A DNA stretch of 45,142 nt, from NCBI GenBank assembly GCA_902806175.1, contig CADCVQ010000164.1:1-45142 (forward strand). The letters run 5' to 3'. This document shows, in pieces, positions 7,653-15,602 of this stretch. This stretch comes from an uncultured Solirubrobacteraceae bacterium (lineage in GTDB: Bacteria > Actinomycetota > Thermoleophilia > Solirubrobacterales > Solirubrobacteraceae). The translations under genes were made by a program, and so were the position numbers. Numbering within the stretch: the stretch's first letter is position 1; the number at the start of each line of letters is the position of its first letter. The notes beneath the pieces were generated by a model, which saw only the letters and a list, made by a program, of their open reading frames with translations, ran no database searches and was not told the DNA's origin.

Positions 7653-8409
7653 GGACGTTCGCCCCCCAGGTCATGGCGAGGCGGTGGATCGGCGCGATCG
7701 CCAGCGAGTCGGGGTTGTAGTCCAGCGGCGCCACGCCGGCGCGCTCGGCGAGCGCGAAGGTCTCGTCGAAGGGGACGATCGCAGCGATCTCGAGATCGTG
7801 GTTGGCGGCGAAGCTCTCCACGGCCTCCTGCTCGCGCTCGTCCTTGACCTTGTTGGCCACCAGGGCGACGCGCTCGAGGCCGAGATCGTTTGCCAGCGCC
7901 GCCATCCGGCGGCCGGTCTCGAGCGACTTGAAGTACGGCTCGACGACGGCGAGCATGACGTCGGCATAGCTTGCGGTGCCACGCGACAGATGCTCCGGGG
8001 AGGCCTCCGTGTCGAGCAGGCAGACGTCGCGATCCTCATCGGATGCAGCCTCGATGATCCGGCGGACCGTCGCATGCATGCTGCACAGGCAGCCGGTGTC
8101 GGCGTGCTGAGGATGCGCCATGACGAGCAGCTCGACGCCGTCCGGCCCGGTGACCGAATGCGACGCCTTGATGTCCTCGAGCGATTCCGTGAGCATCGGA
8201 CCGGCCTCGGTGCGCCGCAGGAGGTTCGACGGCAGCACGGGCATGTCGCTCATCCGCTCGGCGGCGATGCCGAGCGTGAGAGCGAGATTCGGGTTCGAGT
8301 CGCCGTCGATCGCCAGGACGTTGTAGCCGTCGCGCGCGAGCAACCGCGCCATCGTCCCGGAGATCGAGGTCTTTCCCGAGCCACCCTTACCAGCGATAGC
8401 GAGCTTCAT
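7639..8409 (-). CDS. CooC-type nickel ATPase with CxC motif
   Basis: The 256-residue protein from the ATG at 8409 has a deviant Walker A with Ser (GKGGSGKTSISG), the switch AIDGDSNPNLALTLG, and GCLCSMH with C107 and C109 at the CooC nickel-binding position. LLDTEASPEHLSRG matches the later active-site region of CooC. This start was chosen because it immediately precedes the KLAIAGKGG strand; the longer frame upstream is promoter DNA. It is the first gene of the minus-strand run, divergent from hhyS1 across a 169-bp gap. Family knowledge says CooC inserts nickel into CO dehydrogenase; here a hydrogenase client is inferred from synteny. Confidence 0.83.
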   Translation of the reverse strand: MKLAIAGKGGSGKTSISGTMARLLARDGYNVLAIDGDSNPNLALTLGIAAERMSDMPVLPSNLLRRTEAGPMLTESLEDIKASHSVTGPDGVELLVMAHPQHADTGCLCSMHATVRRIIEAASDEDRDVCLLDTEASPEHLSRGTASYADVMLAVVEPYFKSLETGRRMAALANDLGLERVALVANKVKDEREQEAVESFAANHDLEIAAIVPFDETFALAERAGVAPLDYNPDSLAIAPIHRLAMTWGANVHGRA

Positions 8410-8443
8410 GGGGCCACTGTACCCAACCGGGTGGGTGGCTGCC

Positions 8444-8466
8444 ACACATAGGACGCCAGTTCGCCC
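8444..8466 (-). promoter_or_regulatory. Upstream motif shared with the hhyS2 promoter region
   Basis: Read on the minus strand, GGGCGAACTG (8466-8457) is followed after 1 bp by CGTCCTATGTGT (8455-8444), about 35 bp before the ATPase start codon. Both words recur, in the same order and orientation relative to the gene, upstream of hhyS2 at 12250-12285 with a 14-bp gap. A small dyad, GTGGC-T-GCCAC, lies beside it at 8435-8445. Shared regulation of the two operons is inferred. Confidence 0.5.
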
Positions 8467-8510
8467 AGAAGGAGTGCCGGAAGCGGCGCGAGCGCCCGCG
8501 CGGTCGGTTC

Positions 8511-8539
8511 TTGCAGTGTGTGGGCCGCACCCATATGCT
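8511..8539 (+). promoter_or_regulatory. Sigma-70-like promoter of hhyS1
   Basis: TTGCAG at 8511-8516 and TATGCT at 8534-8539 are separated by exactly 17 bp, a good housekeeping-type -35/-10 pair. The start codon lies 39 bp downstream of the -10, and AAGGGAG precedes it at a spacing of 6 bases. Confidence 0.6.
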
Positions 8540-8578
8540 CCGCGCACCTAGGACTGAGAGCGACGAAGGGAGCGGGGC

Positions 8579-9871
8579 ATGAGCTACGAGGTGGGTGCGT
8601 TCGGGGGTTTCGTGGGCGCTACGAGGCGCGACGACGGCAAGCTCGTCCACGTCTTCTGGCTGTCCGCGATGGCCTGTGACGGGTGCTCCGTGGTGGCGCT
8701 CGGCGCCAACCAGCCGCGCATCGAGGAGCTCACGCTGGGCGAGATCCCCGGGCTTCCTCAGATCGTGCTGCATCACCCGATGCTCTCCGAGGACGCCGGC
8801 GCCGGCTTCATGCAGGCCTATCGCGCGGCCGCCGACGGGACGCTGAACGCGCCCTACATCCTCATCATGGAGGGCTCGATCCCCGACGACCAGAGCCTCG
8901 GCGGCCCCGGCTATTACGCGGCCATGGGCACCGGCTCGGACTGGCCGCAGTCCAAGGGCAACGTCGCGGCTCCCGATCAGCCCGTCAAGGTCAGCGACTG
9001 GGTGTGGGCGCTTGCGCCGGGCGCGGAAGTGTGCATCGCGATGGGGACCTGCGCGACGTGGGGCGGGATCCCGGCCGCGGCCGGGAACATCACAGGCTCC
9101 ATGGGCCTGACGGACTACCTCGGCGCGGACTACCGCTCCAAGCGCGGCCTGCCCGTGGTCAACGTCCCCGGGTGCCCGCCCGTCGGCGACAACTTCACGG
9201 AGGTCCTCAAGGAGCTGCTCTTCTACTTCGAGGGCGGCCGCGGGCTGCCGGCGTTCGACGAGCTCGGGCGCGCGGTCTGGCAGTTCGGCGAGACCGTGCA
9301 CCGCCATTGCATGAAGGCCGGCTACTACGAGGAGGGCGTCTTCGCTCACGAACCGGGCGACAACCAGTGCCTGGTCGAGATCGGCTGCTGGGGTCCTGTC
9401 GTGCAGTGCAACATCACCGAGCGCGGCGCGCAGGACCACACGGGCGGCTGCATGATCGCCGGAGGCGCGTGCATCGGGTGCACGATGCCCGGGTTCCCCG
9501 ACAAGTTCAGCCCGTTCTACAAGGCGCCTCCGGGATCGGCGATCTCCGGCACGACGTCGCGGATCACGGGCGGTGCGATCCGCCGCCTGCGGCGTGCGTC
9601 GATGGCCAACGCCAACACCGAGCCGCTGTGGGACAAGGCGCATGAGATCCCGACCGCCTGGGGCCGCGCCGCGGACGTCACCAACCCGGTCCGCAAGGTC
9701 AACGCGTTCTTCTACAAGAAGCTCCAGTACAGCGGCTCGGTCAACCACGCCAAGCGCGCCAAGCAGCAGCCGCTGCCGCTGAGCCGCGACATCCTGCGTC
9801 AGAAGGGCATCGACCTCGAAGCGAGCGTGCCCGTCCTGCAAGAGCATCTGATCACGCGCGAGGAGCTGTAG
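8579..9871 (+). CDS. hhyS: [NiFe]-hydrogenase small subunit, actinobacterial high-affinity type, copy 1
   Basis: The 430-residue protein matches the small subunit of group 1h (formerly group 5) uptake hydrogenases, which oxidise atmospheric hydrogen in actinobacteria. The iron-sulfur ligand motifs are present: MACDGCSV (C33, C36), GTCATWGG, VPGCPPVG for the proximal cluster, and HRHC, NQC, GCWGPVVQC, GGCM and CIGCTMPGFP for the other clusters. The Asp beside the first cysteines fits the group, where a proximal cluster with an Asp ligand has been reported. There is no twin-arginine signal, so it is not exported by its own signal. It has its own promoter, and the hhyL1 start follows its stop directly. 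It lacks the N-terminal insertion of copy 2 but is nearly identical over the C-terminal half. Confidence 0.93.
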   Translation: MSYEVGAFGGFVGATRRDDGKLVHVFWLSAMACDGCSVVALGANQPRIEELTLGEIPGLPQIVLHHPMLSEDAGAGFMQAYRAAADGTLNAPYILIMEGSIPDDQSLGGPGYYAAMGTGSDWPQSKGNVAAPDQPVKVSDWVWALAPGAEVCIAMGTCATWGGIPAAAGNITGSMGLTDYLGADYRSKRGLPVVNVPGCPPVGDNFTEVLKELLFYFEGGRGLPAFDELGRAVWQFGETVHRHCMKAGYYEEGVFAHEPGDNQCLVEIGCWGPVVQCNITERGAQDHTGGCMIAGGACIGCTMPGFPDKFSPFYKAPPGSAISGTTSRITGGAIRRLRRASMANANTEPLWDKAHEIPTAWGRAADVTNPVRKVNAFFYKKLQYSGSVNHAKRAKQQPLPLSRDILRQKGIDLEASVPVLQEHLITREEL

Positions 9872-11563
9872 ATGAGCACCCAGACGTTGGCGGCGCCCGG
9901 CACGCATTCCGGCGCGGGCGCCCGCAACCTCCGCTTCAACCCCGTCACGCGGGTGTCCGGCGGGCTGCACCTGCACGCTGCGGCCGACTTCGGCGGCACC
10001 CGGACGGTCAGTGACGCCGTCGCGATGGCGACGGCGTTCCGTGGCTACGAGGTGATCCTCAACGGGCGCGACGCGCGCGACGCGGTGTTCATCTCCAGCC
10101 GGGCCTGCGGCGTGTGCGGCAACGCCCACTCGACCGCCGGGGCGCTCGCGGTCGAGATGGCGTGCGGGGTCTCACCGCCGCCGCAGGGCGTCGTGGCGCG
10201 CAACTTCCTCAGCGCCGCCGAATGCATGATCGACCACCCCAGCCACCTGTTCCTGCGCGCCGGCCCGGACTACTCCGAGCCCGTCGTGCGCGAGACGAGC
10301 CCCGAGCTGTGGTCGCGCGCCGAGTCGACGCCCGCCGCGGGGGCGGCCGTGCACGGGTTCGCGCGCGTGTCGGACATCATGACGGCGCTGACGCGCAACA
10401 GCGGCTTTCTATACCGCGAGGCACTTCACATGACGCGCATAGCGCGCGTGGCATACGTCGTGATCGGCGGCAAGTATCCGCATCCGCAGACGATTACGCC
10501 GGGTGGCCTCAGCTCGACGGTCGACACGACCGACTACAACATCACGCTGTTGCGCATCGTGAAGTACCTGGACTACAGCCGCAAGACGGTCGCCGTCTGG
10601 GACGACATCGCTGACTTCTTCTACCAGGCCGACCAGCGCTACGGCCAGGTCGGCGCCGGGCCGATGAACTTCATCGACCTGGGCCTGTGGGACGACCCGC
10701 ACACGGTCGGGGGCCCGTCGGGCTTTGGCGAGACGCGTTGGTCGTCGCCGGGCGCCATCGTCAACGGTGCGCTGCAGACCACGTCGGTGCGGGAGATCGA
10801 CGCCGGCGTCGAGGAGTTCGTCGAGCACTCCTTCTTCGAGAACTGGAGCGGTGGCGGATACTCCCACGACGCCGGCGGCAACCCGCTGTCGTCGCGCCAC
10901 CCGTCCAACAAGCAGACGATTGCGCAGCCGGGCAACCCAAACCCCGACGGCAAGTACTCCTGGTCGACGGCGGCGCGCTGGCAGGGACACCCGATGGAGA
11001 CGGGCGCCCAGGCGCGGATGTGGGCGACGGCGCTGGCCCGGCGGCCGCACGGCAGCTTCGTCGAGTCGACGGGGCGCAGCGTGAGGATGAACATGCCGTC
11101 GGGCGAGATGCCGGCCAACGTGCTCGAGTGGCAGGCACCGCAGCGGTGGAATGCCTTCGAGCGCAACCGCGCCCGTGCCTACGCGCTTGCGCAGGCGACG
11201 CTGGCGGCGTACGAGACGGTCGTGATCGGCCTCGACCTCGCGCGCCGGGGCGGTTCCAACGCGAGGATCTTCAACCCCTACAAGATTCCGAAGGACGGCG
11301 TCTCGGGGGCGGGGTACTGGGGAGGCGCACGCGGCTTCGTCAGCCATCACATGCAGATCGACGGTCGCGTGATCGAGAACTACCAGATCGTCGGGCCCTC
11401 GACGTTCTCGGGTTCGCCACGCGATGCGGCGGGCACGCCCGGCCCGTGCGAGGCGGCGGTGATGGCCACGCCGCTCGTGAGCTCTGACCCGACCGAGCAT
11501 GGCATCGACGTCCTGCGTGCGGTTCGCAGCTTCGATCTGTGCATGTACTGCGCCGCGCAGTGA
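9872..11563 (+). CDS. hhyL: [NiFe]-hydrogenase large subunit, copy 1, ending at the mature C-terminus
   Basis: The 563-residue protein is a group 1h-like large subunit. The first active-site motif is intact (SSRACGVCGNAH, C79 and C82). The second is SFDLCMYCAAQ (C557, C560) and the stop codon follows at once. Canonical large subunits read DPCxxCxxH followed by a peptide that a specific protease removes after the His. Here Pro is Leu, the final His is Gln, and there is no extension, so the gene encodes the mature end directly. All four nickel cysteines remain. Known large subunits without an extension include hydrogen-sensing and some group 4 enzymes. The N-terminus is also about 35 residues shorter than in copy 2. 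The role may be catalytic, sensory or structural. A hairpin follows. Confidence 0.9.
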   Translation: MSTQTLAAPGTHSGAGARNLRFNPVTRVSGGLHLHAAADFGGTRTVSDAVAMATAFRGYEVILNGRDARDAVFISSRACGVCGNAHSTAGALAVEMACGVSPPPQGVVARNFLSAAECMIDHPSHLFLRAGPDYSEPVVRETSPELWSRAESTPAAGAAVHGFARVSDIMTALTRNSGFLYREALHMTRIARVAYVVIGGKYPHPQTITPGGLSSTVDTTDYNITLLRIVKYLDYSRKTVAVWDDIADFFYQADQRYGQVGAGPMNFIDLGLWDDPHTVGGPSGFGETRWSSPGAIVNGALQTTSVREIDAGVEEFVEHSFFENWSGGGYSHDAGGNPLSSRHPSNKQTIAQPGNPNPDGKYSWSTAARWQGHPMETGAQARMWATALARRPHGSFVESTGRSVRMNMPSGEMPANVLEWQAPQRWNAFERNRARAYALAQATLAAYETVVIGLDLARRGGSNARIFNPYKIPKDGVSGAGYWGGARGFVSHHMQIDGRVIENYQIVGPSTFSGSPRDAAGTPGPCEAAVMATPLVSSDPTEHGIDVLRAVRSFDLCMYCAAQ

Positions 11564-11581
11564 TGCAGACCGTCTGAGGCT

Positions 11582-11603
11582 CCGCCCGGCTCGCGCCGGG
11601 CGG
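11582..11603. terminator. Strong hairpin between hhyL1 and the convergent unknown gene
   Basis: CCGCCCGGC (11582-11590) and GCCGGGCGG (11595-11603) form a perfect 9-bp stem with a 4-nt loop. It sits 18 bp after the hhyL1 stop and 6 bp from the stop of the opposing gene, so it can serve both. It separates the first hydrogenase pair from the second operon. Confidence 0.7.
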
Positions 11604-11609
11604 CAGCCG

Positions 11610-12194
11610 TCAGGCCGCGGGTGCTTGCGTGCTCTGGTCCGCCAGCGCCTCTTCGCAGGTGCGGACGAGGTATCCGTAGACCCACGCCCGCTTCAGGTCG
11701 GCCGGGTCGCCGGCGACCGGATGCTCTCGGTCACGCAGAAGCTCCTCGATCGCGCGCCGCGCGAGATAATGACGCACATGCCCGCCAGGACCGGGGACCT
11801 GCCAGGTCATCGCGGCCGGGTCGTCGGGGCTCGGCTTGCCGACCGGCTCCGCCAGCGCCAGGTCGCCGCACAGGGCGGCGACCGCGTCGTCCTCGGTCTC
11901 CGCGCGCGCCCGGTACGCCGCCACCTTCTCGGGCACCCAGCCGGCGGGACGGCGCGCCGGCTCGAACAGTTCGACCTCGACGAGGCGCGCGAGGTATCCG
12001 CTGACGCGCAGAGCCCGCTCCAGCGCGTGTTCGTCGTCGACGATCAGCATGTGGTCGGCCTGCAGCGACGGTGGTGTCTGGACCAGTTCCCGGCTTGCGC
12101 GACGCTCCTCGACCTGCGCATGCACGGACTCGACCAGCGTCTGCACCAGCACGTTGGTGTTGACCGGCAAGAATCCGCCCTGATCAGTCGACAT
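11610..12194 (-). CDS. Protein of unknown function between the two hydrogenase pairs
   Basis: I do not recognise this 194-residue protein. It is soluble, acidic and mostly helical by eye, with no signal peptide, no transmembrane segment and no Cys cluster. Notable stretches are a VNTNVLVQTLVESVHAQVEE helix at the N-terminus, SGYLARLVEVELFEP in the middle, and RAWVYGYLVRTCEEAL near the C-terminus. The ATG at 12194 is preceded by AGGAGG at a spacing of 10. It is divergent from hhyS2 and convergent with hhyL1, that is, enclosed by hydrogenase genes. This suggests a dedicated accessory or regulatory role; nothing in its sequence proves one. Confidence 0.75.
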   Translation of the reverse strand: MSTDQGGFLPVNTNVLVQTLVESVHAQVEERRASRELVQTPPSLQADHMLIVDDEHALERALRVSGYLARLVEVELFEPARRPAGWVPEKVAAYRARAETEDDAVAALCGDLALAEPVGKPSPDDPAAMTWQVPGPGGHVRHYLARRAIEELLRDREHPVAGDPADLKRAWVYGYLVRTCEEALADQSTQAPAA

Positions 12195-12249
12195 TGCTCA
12201 CGAGCCTCCTATGCTGGTTGCGACGCTCCGATGGTAGTGCGCCATCGTG

Positions 12250-12300
12250 GGGCGAACTGCTGTACGTTGCGCCCGTCCTATGTGTACCATTCACACAGCG
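12250..12300 (+). promoter_or_regulatory. Regulatory region of the hhyS2 operon
   Basis: GGGCGAACTG (12250-12259) and CGTCCTATGTGT (12274-12285) repeat the words found before the divergent ATPase gene at 8444-8466. An inverted repeat, TGTGT and ACACA separated by 7 bp (12281-12297), overlaps the second word and could be an operator. I do not see a clear -35/-10 pair. The operon start codon is 33 bp beyond. Confidence 0.45.
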
Positions 12301-12332
12301 GTTGATTCGTCTGGAGAGGAGAACGCAGGCTG

Positions 12333-13673
12333 ATGGCCTACGACACGGGGTACAAGCAGAAGCTGCAGACGGTGCCGCATGCTGGCGGCGTCTTCGGTGC
12401 CGACGTCGATCCGGGGATCGGTGGGCTCGGCGGCAGCCCCGACGGACCTTTGAACATCGTCCACGTCTTCTGGATCGCGGGGATGAGCTGCGACGGATGC
12501 TCGATCGCGGCCAGCGGCGCGACGAACCCCTCGGTCGAGGACCTGCTCCTGGGCAGGATCCCGAACCTACCGAAGGTGGTTCTGCATCACCCGGTGCTCT
12601 CTCCGGGCGCCGGCACGGAGTTCATCCGGCCGTTCAAGGCGGCTGTCAACGGCACGCTCGGCGCACCGTACGTCGTGGTGCTCGAGGGCTCGGTACCCGA
12701 CGATCAGGCCTTCCCGACCGAGTTCGGCTACTTCTCGGCGATGGGCGCCGGCGGGTTCGATCCCGAGTCGGAGACCGACCAGCCCAACCGCGTGACGGAC
12801 TGGCTGTGGCAGATGGCCCCGGGCGCGGCCGCGTACGTCGCGATCGGCACCTGCGCGACGTGGGGCGGGATTCCGGCCGCGGCCGGAAACGTCACCGGCT
12901 CAATGAGCCTCACCGACTTCCTGGGCAAGGACTACCGCTCCGCCCTCGGCGTCCCGGTCGTCAACGTGCCCGGTTGCGCGCCGGTCGGCGACAACTTCAC
13001 CGAGACGGTCGCGGCTGTGCTGATGTTCCTCCAGAACCTGGCGCCCCTGCCGCAGTTCGACGAGCTCGGCCGGCCCGCGTGGCTGTTCGGCGAGACCGTG
13101 CACCGCCATTGCCCGAAGGCGGGCTATTACGAGGAGGGCGTCTTCGCCGAGGAGTACGGCGACAACGAGTGCCTCGTCGAGGTCGGCTGCTGGGGTCCGG
13201 TCGTGCAGTGCAACATCACCGAGCGCGGCGCGATCAACCACATGGGCGGCTGCATGGTCGCCGGCGGGCCCTGCATCGGCTGCACGATGCCGGGCTTCCC
13301 CGACAAGTTCAGCCCGTTCCTCAAGGCGCCTCCGGGCTCCGCGATCTCCGGCACGACGTCGCGGATCACCGGCGGGGCGATCCGCCGGCTGCGGCGGATG
13401 TCGATGGCCAACGGCAATTCCGAGCCGCTGTGGGACAACGCGGGCGAGGTGCCGTCGGCATGGGGGCGCGCGTCGGGCACGCAGAACCCGCTCAAGAAGG
13501 TCAACACGTTCTTCTACAAGAAGCTGCAGTACAGCGGCTCGGTCAACCACGCCAAGCGCAACAAGAACCAGCCGCTGCCGCAGAGCCGCGACATCTTGCG
13601 CCAGAAGGGCATCGACCTCAACGCGAGCGTGCCTGTCCTGCAAGAACATTTGGTCACCCGGGAGGAGCTGTAG
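12333..13673 (+). CDS. hhyS: [NiFe]-hydrogenase small subunit, actinobacterial high-affinity type, copy 2
   Basis: The 446-residue small subunit is closely related to copy 1. Its iron-sulfur ligands are all present: MSCDGCSI (C53, C56), GTCATWGG, VPGCAPVG, HRHC, NEC, GCWGPVVQC and CIGCTMPGFP. It carries an extra N-terminal Gly-rich stretch (about residues 15-38) that copy 1 lacks. It transfers electrons from the active site of HhyL2 to an acceptor and should lie on the cytoplasmic side, having no Tat signal. It opens the long operon that continues through the maturation genes. GAGAGGAG lies about 11 bases before the ATG, and hhyL2 starts directly after its stop. Confidence 0.94.
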   Translation: MAYDTGYKQKLQTVPHAGGVFGADVDPGIGGLGGSPDGPLNIVHVFWIAGMSCDGCSIAASGATNPSVEDLLLGRIPNLPKVVLHHPVLSPGAGTEFIRPFKAAVNGTLGAPYVVVLEGSVPDDQAFPTEFGYFSAMGAGGFDPESETDQPNRVTDWLWQMAPGAAAYVAIGTCATWGGIPAAAGNVTGSMSLTDFLGKDYRSALGVPVVNVPGCAPVGDNFTETVAAVLMFLQNLAPLPQFDELGRPAWLFGETVHRHCPKAGYYEEGVFAEEYGDNECLVEVGCWGPVVQCNITERGAINHMGGCMVAGGPCIGCTMPGFPDKFSPFLKAPPGSAISGTTSRITGGAIRRLRRMSMANGNSEPLWDNAGEVPSAWGRASGTQNPLKKVNTFFYKKLQYSGSVNHAKRNKNQPLPQSRDILRQKGIDLNASVPVLQEHLVTREEL

Positions 13674-15587
13674 ATGTGCTTTAAGAACCTGCCGATCGAG
13701 TTCGACGCGGCGGGCAACGCGACGCTGAAGGACGGCGTCGCGAACCCCTACTCGTACACCGAGACGCCCGCGCCGACGCCAATCGAAGACGATCCGGAGC
13801 GGATGCGCGAGCTGTTCGCGCGCAACGGTGCGGTGCGCCGCGTGGACTTCGACCCGGTCACGCGCGTCGCAGGCGCGCTCGCGTTCCATACGGTCGTCGA
13901 CCTCGAGAACCGCCAGGTCATGGAGACCGCTTCCATGGCCACGCTGTTCCGGGGCTACGAGATCATCCTGAAGGGTCGCGACCCGCGCGACGCGATCAAC
14001 ATCTCAAGCCGCGCCTGCGGCGTCTGCGGCGGCGTGCACGCCACCGCTTCGGCGCTGGCGGTCGAGATGGCGTTCGGGATCCATCCGCCCCCGCTGGGGA
14101 TCGTGGCCCGCAACCTGCTGCTCAGCACCGAGTACCTCTACGACCACCCGATCCACCTGTCGCTGCTTGCCGGCCCGGACTTCTCCGAGCCTGCGGTCCG
14201 CGAGACGAACCCCGAGATCTGGGAGCGCGCGACGAGCACGCGCACGCAGGGCCGCGAGGAACACGGCTATGAGTTCATGTCCGAACTGATGACCGATCTC
14301 ACGCCGCTGACGGGCAAGCTCTACCTCGAGGGCCTGTACTACACGCGCCTCGCACGCGAGGCGTACGTCCTGATCGGCGGCAAGTATCCGCACCCGCATA
14401 CGGTCGTGCCGGGCGGAGTCGCCACGACGATCGACGCGTCCGATCTCAACGAGATCATGCTGCGCGTCGTCAAGTACTTCGACTACGGCCGCAAGACCGC
14501 AGCGATCTGGGACGATCTCGCCGCGTTCTTCTACGAGGTCAACCCGAAGTACAAGGAGATCGGCACGCGCCCGAAGAGCATGCTCGAGCCCGGCCAATGG
14601 GACGATCCGTACGCCTACGACGCCACGTACGAGAACGCCGACATCTGGGCGCGCCGGCGCTGGGCGCCCCCCGGCGTGGTCGTCGACGGCGAGCTCGTCA
14701 CGACGAGCGTGAAGATGCTCAACGCCGGCGTCGAGGAGTTCGTCGAGCACGCCTTCTACGAGGAGTGGACGGAGGGCGACCAGCCGCGCTTCCCGACCGA
14801 CCCCTCGGGCAACCCGCTGTCGCCGTGGCACCCGTGGAACAAGGAGACGATCCCCAAGCCGACGGCGACCAGCTGGAAGGAGAAGTACTCCTGGTCGACG
14901 GCGCCGCGCTGGGACCGCATGGCGATGGAGACGGGCGCCTACGCGCGCATCTGGGCTGCGGCGCAGACCGGCGGCGCGGACTTCCGCGACTCTCCGTTCA
15001 TCAACTCGACGGGGCACAGCCTGCAGATCACCCTGCCCAAGGCATCGATGCCCAACAAGCCGATCGAGTGGATGATTCCGGAGACGTGGGGCGCGTTCGA
15101 GCGCAACCGTGGCCGCGCGTACTCCATCCTCTACACGGCCGCGATCGCGTATGACAACCTGCTGATCGCGTACGACCTGATCCGCAAGGGCGGGCCGGAC
15201 GCGAAGATGTCCACGCCCTACAAGGTCCCCAAGGACCACCGGCTGGGCGTCGGGCTCTGGAGCGCTGGGCGCGGCTACCTCACGCACCATCTCGAGATGG
15301 ACAACGGGGTCATCGAGAACTACCAGATCCTCACGCCCTCGACGTGGATGGCCTCGCCGAAGGATCCCTTCGGCAACCCGGGCCCCTACGAGGAGGCCGT
15401 GATGGCGACGCCGCTGCTGGAGAACTACGAGAAGCCGGAGGATTTCAAGGGCATCGACGTCCTGCGCGCGATCCGCAGCTTCGACCCGTGCATGCCGTGC
15501 ACGACGCACCTGCACATGGACGATCGGACCATCACGCGGGAGATCATCAGCTGTGCCTGCGGATCTGACGGTCCGCATGAGCATTAG
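13674..15587 (+). CDS. hhyL: [NiFe]-hydrogenase large subunit, actinobacterial high-affinity type, copy 2
   Basis: The 637-residue large subunit holds the Ni-Fe site. Motif 1 is SSRACGVCGGVH (C115, C118) and motif 2 is SFDPCMPCTTH (C606, C609, H612). A 25-residue C-terminal extension then follows, rich in charged residues, with SCACGSDGPHEH at the end. In the family this tail is cut after the His once nickel is inserted. Near the N-terminus DPVTRVAGAL stands where other groups have an R-[IV]-E-G-H box; I recall the same change in the actinobacterial-type enzyme of Ralstonia. Full-length for group 1h. This is the probable working hydrogen-oxidising enzyme, scavenging trace H2 to feed respiration. 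Confidence 0.94.
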   Translation: MCFKNLPIEFDAAGNATLKDGVANPYSYTETPAPTPIEDDPERMRELFARNGAVRRVDFDPVTRVAGALAFHTVVDLENRQVMETASMATLFRGYEIILKGRDPRDAINISSRACGVCGGVHATASALAVEMAFGIHPPPLGIVARNLLLSTEYLYDHPIHLSLLAGPDFSEPAVRETNPEIWERATSTRTQGREEHGYEFMSELMTDLTPLTGKLYLEGLYYTRLAREAYVLIGGKYPHPHTVVPGGVATTIDASDLNEIMLRVVKYFDYGRKTAAIWDDLAAFFYEVNPKYKEIGTRPKSMLEPGQWDDPYAYDATYENADIWARRRWAPPGVVVDGELVTTSVKMLNAGVEEFVEHAFYEEWTEGDQPRFPTDPSGNPLSPWHPWNKETIPKPTATSWKEKYSWSTAPRWDRMAMETGAYARIWAAAQTGGADFRDSPFINSTGHSLQITLPKASMPNKPIEWMIPETWGAFERNRGRAYSILYTAAIAYDNLLIAYDLIRKGGPDAKMSTPYKVPKDHRLGVGLWSAGRGYLTHHLEMDNGVIENYQILTPSTWMASPKDPFGNPGPYEEAVMATPLLENYEKPEDFKGIDVLRAIRSFDPCMPCTTHLHMDDRTITREIISCACGSDGPHEH

Positions 15588-15602
15588 AGAGAACCAGTAA
15601 CG

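Noticed and set aside
8387-10129. 580-codon minus-strand frame opposite hhyS1/hhyL1
   Set aside because: Composition is typical of antisense frames in GC-rich coding DNA, and the plus-strand hydrogenase genes are certain.
11561-11575. Possible read-through or selenocysteine at the HhyL1 stop (TGA)
   Set aside because: The codons after TGA do not resemble a hydrogenase C-terminal extension and no SECIS-like structure is evident; the strong hairpin follows.
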